Assembly: GCA_012932865.1 (NCBI GenBank)
Contig: SAXG01000072.1
Span: 145,620 to 209,619, forward strand
Direction of reading: 5' to 3'
DNA: 64,000 nt
From: Amylostereum areolatum
Taxonomy: Eukaryota > Basidiomycota > Agaricomycetes > Russulales > Stereaceae
Shown: piece by piece, positions 33,238 to 45,587 of the stretch
Layout: each line of letters opens with the position of its first letter
Numbering within the stretch: position 1 is the stretch's first letter
Position numbers and translations under genes: made by a program
The notes under the pieces: model-generated
The model's database searches: none
The model's input: only the letters and a program-made list of their open reading frames with translations
What the model was told of the DNA's origin: nothing

Positions 33238-33989
33238 GCCCCGCGTCGAACGCTGTGGCGCCGTCTTGTTTCATTCGTGCCCAGCCGACGGCGTGGCTGG
33301 CTCCGGAAGACTTATGGTTAGGAGGGACGGAGAAACAGGGTGCATGACGAGTTGCGAGCTGGGGCCCACGTTGAATGCCGGGACCTGGTATACTATGGTG
33401 GCGTGTTCAATTCGTACCCTGTCGACGTGGCCCATGTACTCTCCCTACAGCGGAATAACATCGCCCTTGGGGCGCGTTTTATCGCGATGGCATATGACCT
33501 TCGTGTACGCTGGCCAGAAGTCAACCGCGTCGCGCTTCCCCAGGTCCTAGTTCGGAAGGACGGGCCGTGAGCGCGATATTGTCGGCGACGGAAGTTGGGA
33601 CGTTGAACGCCAGCCTGGCAGCTCTCCTGATCTCCCTATATCTTCAGCCCGGAACACAGCGGCGGACCACACGCTGAACGCTATCCCTCAAGTACATCCT
33701 GCCACGCGTGGCTCCTGCCCGTCTCATCCGCAAAATCTACCTAAAAAGTGATGCGTCGCTCTAAATTCATAGTGAGACCTGACAGTTCCTTGAAGGGACC
33801 ACGCCTTGTGAACTATCTATCTACCTCAGTCACGACATTGCGTTCAGGAATCAGGAGTGCATCATTGGGCACCCTGCCAGTTCATGTGCCGTTGCATCAG
33901 TCGACCGTCGTCGTTCTATGCCACCCCGCGGGAGGATCGATGGGTTTCTTCAAGTTAAAGTTTTCCTGTGAGCGTTTCCACGGCTGTAT

Positions 33990-34553
33990 TTCGGTTTATT
34001 CATCATGTGACTGCGCGTTTTCGGCGGTGCTGATAGTATGCCGTCTCTCCTTGCTCATTGCTTTTATACATCGATCCCGGACCATCGAAAGGCTGCAGTG
34101 CTCTACGTTTCGTGTCAAGATCGGGGGTGGAATGCAAATGCAGTCCCACCCAGGAGAAACCACATGTTGGATTTGTGGCGCACTCCCCGATCGCGTCTCG
34201 AAGCCGTTGGACGCCCGTTCTCGTTACCCCCGCAGCCGAAGCGAAGGATCCGTGCGTGTCCCCGGCGAGCGCCAGGTTTCCTTTCTCGTCGGGTTCCTCA
34301 TACCACCTCCACATGTATTCAATGAGCTCGCGCCTCTTCACATCAGGTGAGATATCGCGGACGCATGATCGTTAGTGGTATCAACGCAGCGACATCGCTC
34401 GTGATCGCGACCACTTGACCTGCATGCGACCGAAAGTCGCGATACACCCACGGAAACTTCAGCCTCACCGCCGGGAAAGGACAGGAGGCGTACTCGAGCA
34501 GAACGGCTCCGCGCGGTCGCATTTCCCACGCAACCACCGCTGATCCAACTCAA
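33990..34553 (-). pseudogene. Decayed coding fragment upstream of the first GH16 gene
   Basis: On the minus strand one frame reads RGAVLLEYASCPFPAVRLKF, then PWVYRDFRSHAGQVVAITSD. After a shift it reads MKRRELIEYMWRWYEEPDEK, then CGFSWVGLHLHSTPDLDTKR. The first part has a counterpart upstream of the second GH16 gene at about 37740-37890, where an in-frame stop interrupts it. Conservation between the units suggests former coding sequence. I do not recognise the family, and no start codon or full exon set can be built. Confidence 0.35.
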
Positions 34554-34747
34554 TAATAACGATGTGTACTTCTACGTTGGCCTTCCCTGCACGCGGTGCG
34601 CGAGCGTGCAGGCTGCTGAGTCGTCGACTGCTATTGCATCCTTATCCGACCGGGCCACACGTCACTGCCTTGCTTCCTTCCTGCCAGGATTTTTCTTTCG
34701 GTCGCGAACCCGTTCATTTCGCTTCTCCCCCCGTTTCCGTTTCTCCG

Positions 34748-34753
34748 TATAAA
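34748..34753 (+). promoter_or_regulatory. TATA box of first GH16 gene
   Basis: TATAAA, 92 bp before the ATG, within CCGTATAAAGACGCTGCTG. It aligns with CCGTATAAATATGCTGCTG upstream of the second copy. Confidence 0.6.
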
Positions 34754-34839
34754 GACGCTGCTGCACATGGAATATCATACTCACTTCGTTGCCCTCCCTC
34801 CCCCCTTCATTCCTAGCTTCTAGCTCCCTCCTACCGACA

Positions 34840-36385
34840 ATGAAGCCCTTCATTTTCAACTCGAGGCTCGCCCTGCCCCTGATCCTGGCCAGCCGCACCC
34901 TCGCCGCGACGTACTCCGTCACCGACACCTTCACCGGCGAAGGGTTCCTGGACAACTTCGACTGGATCTCCGAGGCGGACCCGACGCATGGTCTGGTGTA
35001 CGTGTTTCCAGCGTTGGTGTAGGCGGCCGGCTCTGACGTGGATCTCGCCTTTAGCGACTACGTGGACCAGACTACGGCGAAAAGCTTGGGTCTTGCCGCC
35101 GTCGAGGGCGGCAACTTCTTCCTCCGCGCCGATTCTACCACGGTTTTGACCGGCGGCGCCGGGCGCAAGTCCTCGCGCATCCAGTCGAAGAAGTCGTGGG
35201 ACGTGCATGTTTCTGTGTACGTTCTTGGTTTACAAGCGTTGGTGATGTTACGGTTTGACTTACTCGGTGTCGCCTGGTAGTTTCAACGTCGTTCATATGC
35301 CGCAGGGGTGTGGGTGAGTCGATCGATCCTCTTTCTTTTTCGCGAGACGGACTGCTAATCAATAATGATAGAACATGGCCAGCGATCTGGGAGCTCGGTG
35401 TCGGGGCTTGGCCCGCTAATGTGAGCCACGATGCTTTGCGAGACCGTGTCGTTGAATATTGAATGCTCGCCGACAGGGCGAAGTCGACATCGTCGAGGGC
35501 GTGAACGATGTCGCCCCCGACGCTGCGACGCTGCACACCAGCCCTGGTAAGATGCCTCACGTCGTTGTCCCCGCAGATGAAGGTCATTCACGTGAATCAG
35601 ATTGTTCGATGCCCGACTCGCGCGCGCAAACAGGGTAAGCTGCATAATGATACTAGATTTACCACGCTCTTCGTCGCGGCAGCACGTCCTCACCCATTGC
35701 ATAGCACCACCACCCAGAACAACTGCGATACGAACGTCGACGGCAACGCTGGCTGCGGTGTCCACTCGACCGGCGCCAACAGCTACGGTCCCGCGTTCAA
35801 TAGCAACGGTGGAGGCTGGTGTGTTATCCCCCGAACGTTGTGTGGATACGCGAAGCTGTTCACAACACTATGTTTAGGTATGCAATGGAGCGCACAAACA
35901 CCTTCATCAAGGTCTGGTTCTGGCCTCGTAACAGTGGCAGCGTCCCCTCCGACGTCTCTGGAGGAGCGAGTTCGATCAACACGGACAACTGGGTATGCTG
36001 TCTTAATCACAAGTGTCGTATTCATCGTTCACGTAAAGCGGCCGCGCTCAGGGGACTCCCATGGCATATTTCCCCAACACATCTTGCAATATCGACTCTC
36101 ACTTCAACGCCGCGAACATCATCATTAACTTGACCTTTTGTGAGAACATTGAACGTATGTGTCATGCATGCTGATTATTGATGCTGAGGGCAGGCGGTGA
36201 CTGGGCCGGCACAGTCTACTCAACAAGCGGATGCCCATCTACCTGCACTGGTGTGTTCATTTACGCTCTGACTACCGTCATGGTCCATGCCTTGTAACAT
36301 GTCTTCCGCAGACTACGTCAGCAACAACCCCAGTGCTTTCACAAACGCATACTTCGAGCTGGCGTCCGCTCGTGTTTATCAATGA
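34840..36385 (+). CDS. Secreted GH16 endo-1,3(4)-beta-glucanase (Lam16A-like), copy 1
   Basis: It starts MKPFIFNSRLALPLILASRT, a signal peptide ending ...LAATYS. About eleven exons are separated by 48-70 bp introns, all in phase. Blocks: DTFTGEGFLDNFDWISEADP, THGLVDYVDQTTAKS, GRKSSRIQSKKSWDVHVSVF, NVVHMPQGCGTWPAIWELG, then the catalytic loop GEVDIVEGVND (ExDxxE; nucleophile and acid/base Glu). Next are GCGVHSTGANSYGPAFNSNG, YAMERTNTFIKVWFWPRNSG, YFPNTSCNIDSHFNAANIII, and DYVSNNPSAFTNAYFELASA followed by RVYQ at 36385. The order and the Cys pattern match the characterised Phanerochaete Lam16A type. The enzyme hydrolyses beta-1,3/1,4 and 1,3/1,6 glucans and probably acts on fungal wall or mucilage glucan. 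No disruption was seen. Confidence 0.92.
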
Positions 36386-37739
36386 TTTTGGGTCTACATT
36401 GGGAACATACCTTGTATATTTATTGGTTCCATCTACGTCATTGGTTCACTACCATTTTTGTTGTATCTGTGGGCACCATGCACCCCTTCCCATTGGATCT
36501 GTACATCTTATACCCTGTACAATTCCATAAAAAACCCCTTTCCGGATGATCTTACCCCCCATCCGGGTAACCTGAGAGCATACTTTGCCACCAAGTTTCC
36601 ACCAAGGTCCAATTCAACATCGACTCATCCTGAAGGTTTGCGCGATCGAACGAAACCCAATCACGTGTTGAACCGAACAGGTCTCCGGCCGGCCGGGGGT
36701 CCCCGAGTCTCTGATTTTAACCTGAAGTCAAACTTCATTCGAGTCCCGATTCTTCTTGGGCGTCTTCCTCCTCATCTGTCGCTGTGCACACACAACATAC
36801 CACTTCCAGATACACACCCACCAACGCTTCTAGGATAGGACACTACGTAGCCTCAGGCTCACGCCCAACGTTGTACCGTAATCACGGCGTATGGTTTTGG
36901 TATGGTTCATTTGTAACCCTCCGGCGACGATTGTTCAGAAGCAGCTCGTATGATCTCACAGCGAGCAAGAGCGGAGAAATTTGAGGTGCATGACGAGCTC
37001 TGAGCCCCACACCAAGCACCGTAGAGCAACTACCTCGCCGGCGTGGACCATGTGGCACTGCTCTTTCTTACCTTGCAGCACGGCGGAAGAATAAGATCGT
37101 TCTTGGGTACGTCGTTTGGACGACATATGACCTTTTCATCCTTCCCAGAAGTCGGCAGCGTCGCCTTTCTTCACGTTCTAGTCTGTCCAACATCATCGAC
37201 GTATTGCGACGATCATTTCTGGAAATTCTCGACCGTGTTGAACTTGGAACCAAAGGAGGGATACATGCGCGTTCGAAGCTCGGTGCAGCGCGATCGTCGG
37301 ACCCATCGAAAGAAACGGAAACGACTCGCCCACAGCTGCTGTTGAAGTCATATTCGTTTGTCGCAAGGAAACCGGTGTCGAAAGTTACGGTGAATCCCCG
37401 GGGAAGCCAAGAGCTCCTGGACAAGGCAAAAGGACTCGACTGGCGTATAGAAGAGGATCACGGGAAGGATCGTGGAGTACAAATCTCCTTTTTATTCGCT
37501 ACGTGCAGGCTTCTTCTGAGTGATTCATCGCAGATGTGCGAATTGGGATGTGGCGCACCTTCAAATTGCACCTCGAAGCCGCTGCATTGTCCGCTTACGC
37601 GGCCGAACGCGCGGACCTCGGGAGCGCCATGTTTCTTTTACAGGAATTTTACCTCTCATAGATTCGTTGGAGTCGCGCATCCTTGCATAAGGGGGGTTCC
37701 CACGGATTCAGTTGGTGGTGGTGTCGGCGTCGCAGCTGA

Positions 37740-37890
37740 TCGCTTGTGAGCGCGACCACTTGACCCACATACGTCCGAAAGTCGCAAAACACCCTCAAAA
37801 TCCTCATACTCGCCGCCTAGAAAGGATAGGAGCGTGTGCGAGCAGGATTTCTCCGCGTGGCGCAACCGGTGATTTGACTTGTACTTCCGT
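37740..37890 (-). pseudogene. Decayed coding fragment, counterpart of 33990-34553
   Basis: Minus-strand sequence aligns with about 34390-34530: GCGACTTTCGGACGTATG compared with GCGACTTTCGGTCGCATG, followed by GGTCAAGTGGTCGCG in both. The frame open in unit A is broken here by a TAG inside CTTTCTAGGCGGCG. Confidence 0.35.
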
Positions 37891-38082
37891 GCTATGTTTT
37901 CCCAGCACGTGGAACCCGAGCGTGCAGCCCGAGACGCTTCGTCGACTTCTCCATCCCCATTCGCCCGTCTCCCAAATTTTGACGCGTCCACCAGCCGCAC
38001 GTTACAACCTCGTTTCCTCCGCGCAACTACTTCACCTCACGACCCATGCATTTTTCTCTCTCTCACTATACAGGGATCTCCG

Positions 38083-38088
38083 TATAAA
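38083..38088 (+). promoter_or_regulatory. TATA box of second GH16 gene
   Basis: TATAAA, 80 bp before the ATG at 38163. The flanks match those of copy 1. Confidence 0.6.
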
Positions 38089-38162
38089 TATGCTGCTGTC
38101 CGTAGCATACTGACCTCAGTTGCCCCCATTCGCAGCTTTTACCCTCCTCTCGCCCCGCGAAA

Positions 38163-39709
38163 ATGAAATCTTTCATCTCCTGCTCAAACGTCGTCCTGGC
38201 CTTGCTCTTGGCTGGCCGCACCCTCGCCGCGACCTACGCCGTCACCGATACCTTCACCGGTCAAGGCTTTTTCGACAACTTCGACTGGATCGCCGAGGCG
38301 GACCCGACCAACGGCTTGGTGTGCGCATCTTGACCATAACGCGTGCACTATCGCATCGTCTCTGATGTCTCTTTAGGGACTACGTGGACAAGGGCACCGC
38401 GCAAGACCTGGGTCTGGCCACCGTCGAAGGCGGGAACTTTTTCCTTCGCACGGATTCTACTACTGTTTTGACCGGCGGCGCTGGACGCAAGTCCTCGCGC
38501 ATCCAGTCGCAAAAGTCGTGGGACGTCCATGTTTCTGTGTGCGTCTACTGTTTCGGGGCGCGTTTTTCTGATTATACATTCTGACTTGCGATTGCATTTA
38601 CAGGTTCGATGTCATCCATATGCCGCAGGGGTGTGGGTATGTTGTGGCTGTTGTTTCGTCGGAAGAGTTGACTGCTGACATTGGCGATGACCGTGACAGA
38701 ACATGGCCGGCGATCTGGGAGCTGGGAGTCGGGTCCTGGCCCGCCAATGTCAGTGACGTCGATTCGACAGTGGTCCGTGCAGCTTCTAACGGGGGGCGAC
38801 AGGGCGAAGTCGATATTCTCGAGGGCGTGAATGACACCCCTCCAGAGGCTGCGACGCTTCACACCAGCCCTGGTAAGATGGTACCGCTAATTTCGCAGAT
38901 GAAAATTATTGACGTAAACTCGGCGTGGTAGGTTGTTCGATGCCCGAATCGCGCACTCAAACCGGGTGAGCGACATGTTCGACCACTACCTTGGTCACAC
39001 GTTAATCGATCGTCGACTAGAACCGTCACCCAGAACGATTGCGATACCAACTCCAACGGCAATGCTGGCTGCGGTGTCCACTCCGCCGACGCCAACAGCT
39101 ACGGTCCCGCGTTCAACAACAACGGTGGAGGCTGGTATGTTACTTATATGTTGTGCATGTTATACGGATGCGCGTTTAGGTCGATTTATGTAGGTTTGCG
39201 ATGGAGCGCACAAACACATATATCAAGGTCTGGTTCTGGCCCCGCAACAGCGGTAGTGTCCCCACCGAGGTCTCCGGGGGAGCGAGCTCGATCAACACGG
39301 ACAACTGGGTACGCCGTCTTGGCCATGTATGGTTTATTTACTACTTACGCAGGACGGCACTCAGGGTACTCCCATGGCGTTTTTCCCTAACACCTCGTGC
39401 GACATCGACTCCCACTTCAACACCGCCAACATCATCATCAACCTGACTTTCTGTGAGTACATCCGAATCCTGATAGTCGGTATCCCGCATGATTTCTGAT
39501 GTTTGTTCGCAGGCGGTGACTGGGCCGGCAACGTTTACTCTAGCAGCGGATGCCCATCTACCTGCAACGGTACGAGCCTTTTATCCAGTCTACCATTCCA
39601 ACATGCTTTGTGGTTATTGACACTTCACGTACTAGATTATGTGAGCAACAACCCCAGCGCGTTCACCAACGCATACTTCGAACTGGCGTCCACTCGGGTC
39701 TACCAGTGA
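38163..39709 (+). CDS. Secreted GH16 endo-1,3(4)-beta-glucanase (Lam16A-like), copy 2
   Basis: It starts MKSFISCSNVVLALLLAGRT, again a signal peptide ending ...LAATYA. Exon-intron positions are the same as in copy 1. Blocks: DTFTGQGFFDNFDWIAEADP, DYVDKGTAQDLGLATVEGGN, GRKSSRIQSQKSWDVHVSVF, DVIHMPQGCGTWPAIWELG, catalytic GEVDILEGVND, CSMPESRTQTG, TVTQNDCDTNSNGNAGCG, FAMERTNTYIKVWFWPRNSG, FFPNTSCDIDSHFNTANIII, GGDWAGNVYSSSGCPSTCN, and the end ELASTRVYQ at 39709. Substitutions against copy 1 are mostly conservative and no stop or frame break is present, so both copies appear to be under selection. It shares its upstream region with copy 1 through the tandem duplication, so similar regulation is likely. 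Confidence 0.92.
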
Positions 39710-40164
39710 TTTCTCACCTCCACGGTCAAGTATTTATATTGGTTCTTGGAATATGCAAAGATTTGTAGTTTTGTCGCTTCAGTTCTATTTCGTTTCGTTT
39801 CTCCACCCACTGGGTCGGTGAAATTTGGCTGCACGCCGTATACCATGCACAACGCCATATAGCGCCGCCGTTATCGTTCTTACAAATTTCCGAGATTATT
39901 TGAAATACTACTCTGTTTGCCATGTACAACGTGCATACCCTTGTCGTCAACTTGTCGTTACAATAACACGCTTCAACGCAATCATCGATTCAGATAGAGC
40001 AGAGTTTGAGTTGAACTGATCCTAGTCACGTGCAAAACCGAACCCGGCTCCGGTCTGCGCGACACACGCGTTTGCCATGACGCGACGCGTTCTCTCTCAA
40101 CTTCATCACCGTCTGGCTCTCCCAACTTGAACTTCATCCTATCGAGCACTTCCCCGTACTCGAC

Positions 40165-43100
40165 ATGCCCCCTCCAGCGAAGAAATCTGCCTCGTCCTCG
40201 GTGCAGGACATCAGGGCGTTCTTCGGCGGAGCGCCTCGGAAATCCGTCCAAACGGTGCGTCATCACGCAACGGCTCTGTGGCCCCGCGTCTGAACACACG
40301 TCCTAGCCAACGCCAAAGGAGAACTCAAGAAAGAAGCCTATTGAGATCAGTGCGCGACCATTGACTTTCCTGCTAACCTTGAATGCGCTGATGGAGGTAT
40401 TATGGCTTTGCAGGCGATTCTGATGAAGGGTGCGTCGCATGTCCTTGGAGTCGCATACCATGACTGACTTTCGCGTTCCAGGAAACCCCATCAAGTCTCA
40501 AAAACTGTCAAGTGTGTATAGCTTCTTTGTTCTGCGCTTTGGTTACGATGAATGTGACAGATCTACCCTTTCCTCTCCGAAAAAGTCCCAGCCCACGCCG
40601 AAACCGGCTCCCGCGCCCAAGAAGAGGCCTGTTATCTCGGATTCGGAGGACGAAGATCCGCCTCCGAAGAAGCCCACGAAGAAGCCGGAGCCGAACCTGA
40701 AGCGCAAGAAGACGGTGCTACTATCGGATGAGGAGGACGAGGAGGATGAAGTCCCACCGCCAAGGAAGAAGATTGCCGTTACTGTGCCCCCCAAACCCAA
40801 GGCACCCCATAAATCCCGCCCAAGCACTTCCACGCCCAAATATAATAGGAAGAAGAAACCATCACTAGACGACGACTACGAAGATGGGGAAGACGATATA
40901 GGGCCAGATGACGCCGACGTCATGGACGTGGACGAGGACGAGGACGAGGACAATATTCCCAAGAAGAAGACCCCGGCAAAGTCATCCAAGCCAAAGGCAA
41001 AGCCCACGCCAAAACCGAGAGCGGAACCCAAAGCAGACCCGGCGCGCAAACCGAAGGCAGAACCTAAGGCGAAGGCAGAGCCCAAGGCGAAGTCTGAGCA
41101 GAAGACGAAGGTGGAACCGAAGACGAAACCCGACATCAATCCGAAGGAAGAGGCCACAGAGGACCCGGAGAAGCCTAAGCCAAAGTTCAAGTACGTTTCT
41201 TCATGCCACCGCCAATCCCTTATCTTACACACGCTCGCAGTTGGGCAGCTGCGAAAGCCGCTAAACTTGCAGGACCCTCCGCTCCCGGCTCTAAACCTAT
41301 CCCCGAGGCGGCCTCACCAGACTGCCTCGCCGGCCTTGCTTTTGTCTTCACGGGCGAGCTCAGCAGCCTTGCACGCGAGGAGGCTGTCGACCTTGCGAAG
41401 CGATTTGGAGGGTAAGCTTTCCCCAAATTTCGCATTCGAAAAGTCACCCATTATCTGCAGGCGTGTCGTCACTCAGCCCTCCTCGAAAACCTCGTATGTC
41501 GTCTTGGGCGACAACGCCGGGCCAAGCAAACTCGCCGCGATCAAAAAACATAATCTTAGAACGCTGTCCGAGGATGAGTTCCTCAACCTCATTGCAACGC
41601 GGAAAGGGCCCAGTAATGGCGAGCTCGACGAGAAGACGAAGAAGAAGCAAGAAAAGGAGCTGAAGGAGATCCAGAAGAGCGCGAAGGAGATGGAGAAGCG
41701 CGAGAAGGAGACCAAGGTTGCCGGCCCAAGTAGGGCTCCTGGGTACGTCTGTTTCGTCCCATGCATGTTGGATCTTTGTTGCTTACAAGAAATTTGTCAG
41801 GACGAAACAAGTCGACTCAGCCTCGCAACTTTGGACAGATCGCTATGCACCCCAAACGTTCAAGGAGATATGTGGAAACAAGGGACAGGTGGAGAAGCTT
41901 CAGCTGTGGCTCAGTGACTGGTGCGTCTCCTCCTTCAACGGTTTCTGCCTCCGCCCTCACCTTGTTCATGGTAGGTCCGCAAGCCTAAAGTGCGGCTTCA
42001 AGAAGCCTGGGAAGAACGCGATGAATGTCTACCGAGCCGTCCTTATCAGCGGGCCTCCTGGAATCGGGAAGACCACCAGCGCGCACTTGTGTGCTAAGAT
42101 GGCTGGCTTTACGCCTATAGAACTGAACGCTAGTGATGCCCGGAGCAAGAAGCTGGTTGAGGTACAATCTAAGTTCTTCATTGGAGTTGGGTGGACGTTG
42201 ACCATCGTTCTCAGAGCAGTACAAATATCGCCAATACGTCCTTGGATGGTTGGATGGGAGGCGGGAGTGTGAGTTCGTGATGCATCGCTACTCGGTGGTT
42301 TACTGATGTTGAAAGTGTAGACGACTCATGTCGCAGGCGTCGCGATCACGGACAAGTCTTGTTTGATTATGGATGAAGTGGATGGAATGTCGGCTGGCGA
42401 TCGTGGGGGCGTTGGCGCATTGGCCGCCTTGATCAAGAAAACCAAGGTCAGTTGTTCTACCTTGGTTCGACTGAGCCTCATTTGACCTCTTTGTATGTAT
42501 GTGCAGATCCCCATAATATGCATTGCAAATGATAAGTCAACGCCTAAGATGAAGCCCCTTGCCGCAGCAACTTTCCAGTTGCCCTTCAGAAGGTTTGTTC
42601 GTTTACTGGATCGGTGGCAGGCTTCATTATTGACATACAATCAAAGACCCGACGCTGCTGCGATGCGATCCAGGCTTCTATCCATCATTTACAAGTATGT
42701 ACTTCGCTAATTTATTCGGTTGGATTGTCAACCGACCTTCAATGTTTAGGGAGGGGATGAGAGTCTCACCGAACGTTCTCGACCAGTTGGTCGCTGGCGC
42801 CAACTCCGATATCCGTCAAGTGCTCAACATGCTCTCGACATGGAAGTTATCCAATACGACCATGGACTTTGACCAGAGCAAGGAATTGTAAGCTCTCGTT
42901 TCATGTTCTTCTATCCTTTCTCATTGCAGTGCAGGGCCAAGGTGAACGAGAAGTATGCCGTTATGACGCCGTTCGATGTTATCAACAAGATCCTTGCCCC
43001 CGAAATGTTCTCTGCGACCTCAAGACGTACCCTTGGCGACAAGATGGAGCTTTATTTCCACGACTATTCCTTTGTGCCTCTATTCATGCAGGCGAGCTTA

Positions 43101-44190
43101 TTCTTCTGGTGCGTGAGGATGATTACTAACAAGCATCTTCAGGAGAACTACCTGAAAACGCAACCAGTGAAAGTTCGCTCCCTAGCAGGCCCTGAACTCG
43201 CGTTGAAGCATCTGGACTTGATGGATCAAGCTGCGTCATCGATCTCCGACGGTGACCTAGTGGACGCACTCATTCATGGGTACGCTTCATCGCTATCCTC
43301 CACGGCCTTCTTCGCTTAACATACTGCAGACCTGAGCAACATTGGGGTCTTATGCCCACACACGCCATCCTTTCCACCGTCCGTCCTGCGTCTTTTCTGT
43401 TTGGTTCCGGAGGCGGCTGGGGCAGTCCTAACGCGTTTGGGTTCCCTCAGTACGTCGACGCGCGTTCCTTTGTCGTGCACGGCCTGATGCACGTTCTCTA
43501 GGTGGCTGGGCCAGAACTCGAAGCAAAACAAGCTCTCGCGGCAGCTTACCGACGTGCAGATTCGCATGCGATTGAAGGTCTCGGGAGACAAGTCTGAGAT
43601 ACGCCAGTCATACATTCCGGCGCTGTTCCCGCACCTGGTGCAGCCTCTGATAGACGAGGGTTCCGTATGTCATATCCTCCTCCTCTTGTCCTCATCCTCC
43701 TCTGATTATGTGCCATATCCTCAGAGCGCGGTAGATGGCGTCATCGAGGAAATGGATAACTACTACATCTCTCGGGAAGACTGGGATACCATCGTCGAGC
43801 TCGGGCTGGGTGACCACAAGGACGAGTTTGTTCTCAAGAAAATCCCGCCAGCGACCAAGACTGCGCTGACGAGAAAGTACAATACCCGCGAACATCCTAT
43901 TCCATTCCACAAGGGCGAAGACCTCGGAAAGCCGCCGAAGAAACTCGCTGGAGGGCCCGCGCCTGACCTCGAAGAGGCTTATGAGGTAAGTCCTCTGCTG
44001 TATCACCTCGGGGATGGTTAGACTCATACGCGACTTGCAGGCGGAGGAAGATATCCCGGACGAGGTGGACGATGATAAGGCGGGCGACACGGATGGCATT
44101 GAGGGAGACAAACTTATACAGCAGGGGGGTAAGAAGAAGGCTGCGGCCAAACCAGCTCAGGCTGCGAAGGGCAAGGGAAAACAAAGGTAG
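40165..44190 (+). CDS. RFC1: Replication factor C subunit 1
   Basis: This is the large subunit of the clamp loader that opens PCNA at primer-template junctions in the nucleus. It starts [20 protein letters not shown], which carries a PIP-like QDIRAFF box. A long Lys/Pro/Glu-rich linker (40560-41190) follows. The BRCT domain spans about 41325-41600 ([40 protein letters not shown]). The AAA+ module has [20 protein letters not shown], Walker [19 protein letters not shown], and Walker [37 protein letters not shown] (sensor 1) and a sensor-2/helical region around 42750-42870 follow. The C-terminal RFC1 domain carries [20 protein letters not shown] and [20 protein letters not shown]. The end is Lys-rich at 44190. 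More than ten short introns are present. It is single-copy housekeeping and looks intact. Confidence 0.93.
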
Positions 44191-44600
44191 CCCAGGGTTT
44201 CTGTACATACGCTATTCATTTTTGACCTCTTGGTTTTCTGTATACTTTTGAATATCCTACTCGCTTCCACCGTTAACCTGGGACCTCCCATAGCATAGTA
44301 GTATGCTTCATCTGGGGGCGAAGTGAGAGGCCTTTCTTATCTTGTCACTACAATAACCAATCCTTTTTCGATTGATACATAACACCCCTACTTACATAAA
44401 AGTGGCGGGACTGGCGTGACGCGTCGACGTTCCGAACTTCCGGTCGTCCGCCTCTCCCGCAGAGGTCGACCCCGATTCAGGTGACTGACTGCCATCCCGA
44501 ATACTTCCCTCTCCCTGCGTAGCCGACAATCTTCTGGTCTTACGGCTCTGTTAGCAGATATTGAAGGTACATCTGATTTCCTTTCACAAGCATAATCGGA

Positions 44601-45587
44601 ATGGTGCAGACCCAGTCATCCCAGTGCAGTGCCAACGATATGGACGTGGGGACACCTTCAAGCTCCTTGTTGCAAAACTCGCCTACCTCAGGTCTAGCCA
44701 AACTCCCTGTATATCCCCACGACATCGTGTTCCTCGTTCTCGAGCAACTGGCCTTCGCTTCAACCCCCGACTGTGCGTCCGTTGCTCGAGTGGCGTCGTG
44801 GACATATCGCTTCGCCATGCCTCTTCTTCTTCGGCATGTCATCATACACAATCCTAGAGAAGCCCAACATTTCTACCCAATATCCTTACACATGCCAAAT
44901 ACGCATTATCCACCTTCGGTCACCGCACGATTGGCGCTCGTGCGCACCTTGGCGATAGACCCAAGAACACGAACCACAATGCCCTTCGAACCCCGCAGTC
45001 TCCATTTTCTCCCGAACTTGGAGCGAGTTTTCGCGTCGTACATGTTTTTGCATGTCATGGCCAATCCGAGTGACGTCCCGCCCCGTCCTGGACTGGAAAT
45101 GACGATATGTGGCTCGAACGTTCACGTCCGGGAAGCAGTCGGCGTCATGCCGCCCCCGGTACGCGGAAAACCGAACATGCTGTCCGCGGTCACTCACTTA
45201 CACCTCCCATCGTCTTCACTCCGAGGATTATCTAACTTTCCAAAGTACTTCCCTCTCCTCACTCACCTCGCCGCGGAGTATAGTGAACATATCGGATTGG
45301 ATGTCCAGTTCCCAACCGATCATTTGACCATGCTAGTCTTTTTGGCGCCAGTTGACATGCCCTTTGCATCTGTACGGCGGCTTCGGGGAAAGGTCGGAGA
45401 GGCGAGACGCACGGGGCAATTGCATCTATATTACGGGGAATGGATCGAATCTCTTCGCCCCCTCATGCATTGGGAAGCTGCACTCCGATCCGACGTAGAA
45501 AGTGTGTGGGAGAGGGCTAGTCGCTTGACCGAGCTCATAGATGTCGTGCGTACTATTCAACTAGTGTTACCTGTGCTCCTTTTCTGA
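44601..45587 (+). CDS. F-box-like domain protein
   Basis: A single open exon of 328 codons starts MVQTQSSQCSANDMDVGTPS. Residues about 35-75 (LPVYPHDIVFLVLEQLAFAS, ARVASWTYRFAMPLLLRHVI) look like a divergent F-box with the helix pattern of basidiomycete families that lack strict consensus. The rest shows short leucine-rich strands (LHFLPNLERVFASYMF, VTHLHLPSSSLRGLSNFPKY, FPLLTHLAAEYSEHIGLDVQ) as in the substrate-binding parts of such proteins. The 3' end may be spliced near 45540, because the last 15 residues (DVVRTIQLVLPVLLF) are hydrophobic and unlike the rest. Target unknown. Confidence 0.65.
   Translation: MVQTQSSQCSANDMDVGTPSSSLLQNSPTSGLAKLPVYPHDIVFLVLEQLAFASTPDCASVARVASWTYRFAMPLLLRHVIIHNPREAQHFYPISLHMPNTHYPPSVTARLALVRTLAIDPRTRTTMPFEPRSLHFLPNLERVFASYMFLHVMANPSDVPPRPGLEMTICGSNVHVREAVGVMPPPVRGKPNMLSAVTHLHLPSSSLRGLSNFPKYFPLLTHLAAEYSEHIGLDVQFPTDHLTMLVFLAPVDMPFASVRRLRGKVGEARRTGQLHLYYGEWIESLRPLMHWEAALRSDVESVWERASRLTELIDVVRTIQLVLPVLLF

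Larger units (their letters stand above)
33330..36385 (+). repeat. Tandem duplication unit A (ends with GH16 gene)
   Basis: This unit and 36975-39709 share, in the same order, GTGCATGACGAG (33340 and 36986), CATATGACCTT (about 33490 and 37125), a decayed minus-strand coding segment (about 34390-34530 and 37740-37880), a TATA box and a whole GH16 gene. The upstream parts are diverged with many indels; the GH16 genes are well preserved. Confidence 0.7.
36975..39709 (+). repeat. Tandem duplication unit B (ends with GH16 gene)
   Basis: Second unit of the duplication, in direct orientation directly after unit A. The spacer between the units (36386-36974) holds the 3' region of copy 1 and no gene. 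Confidence 0.7.
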
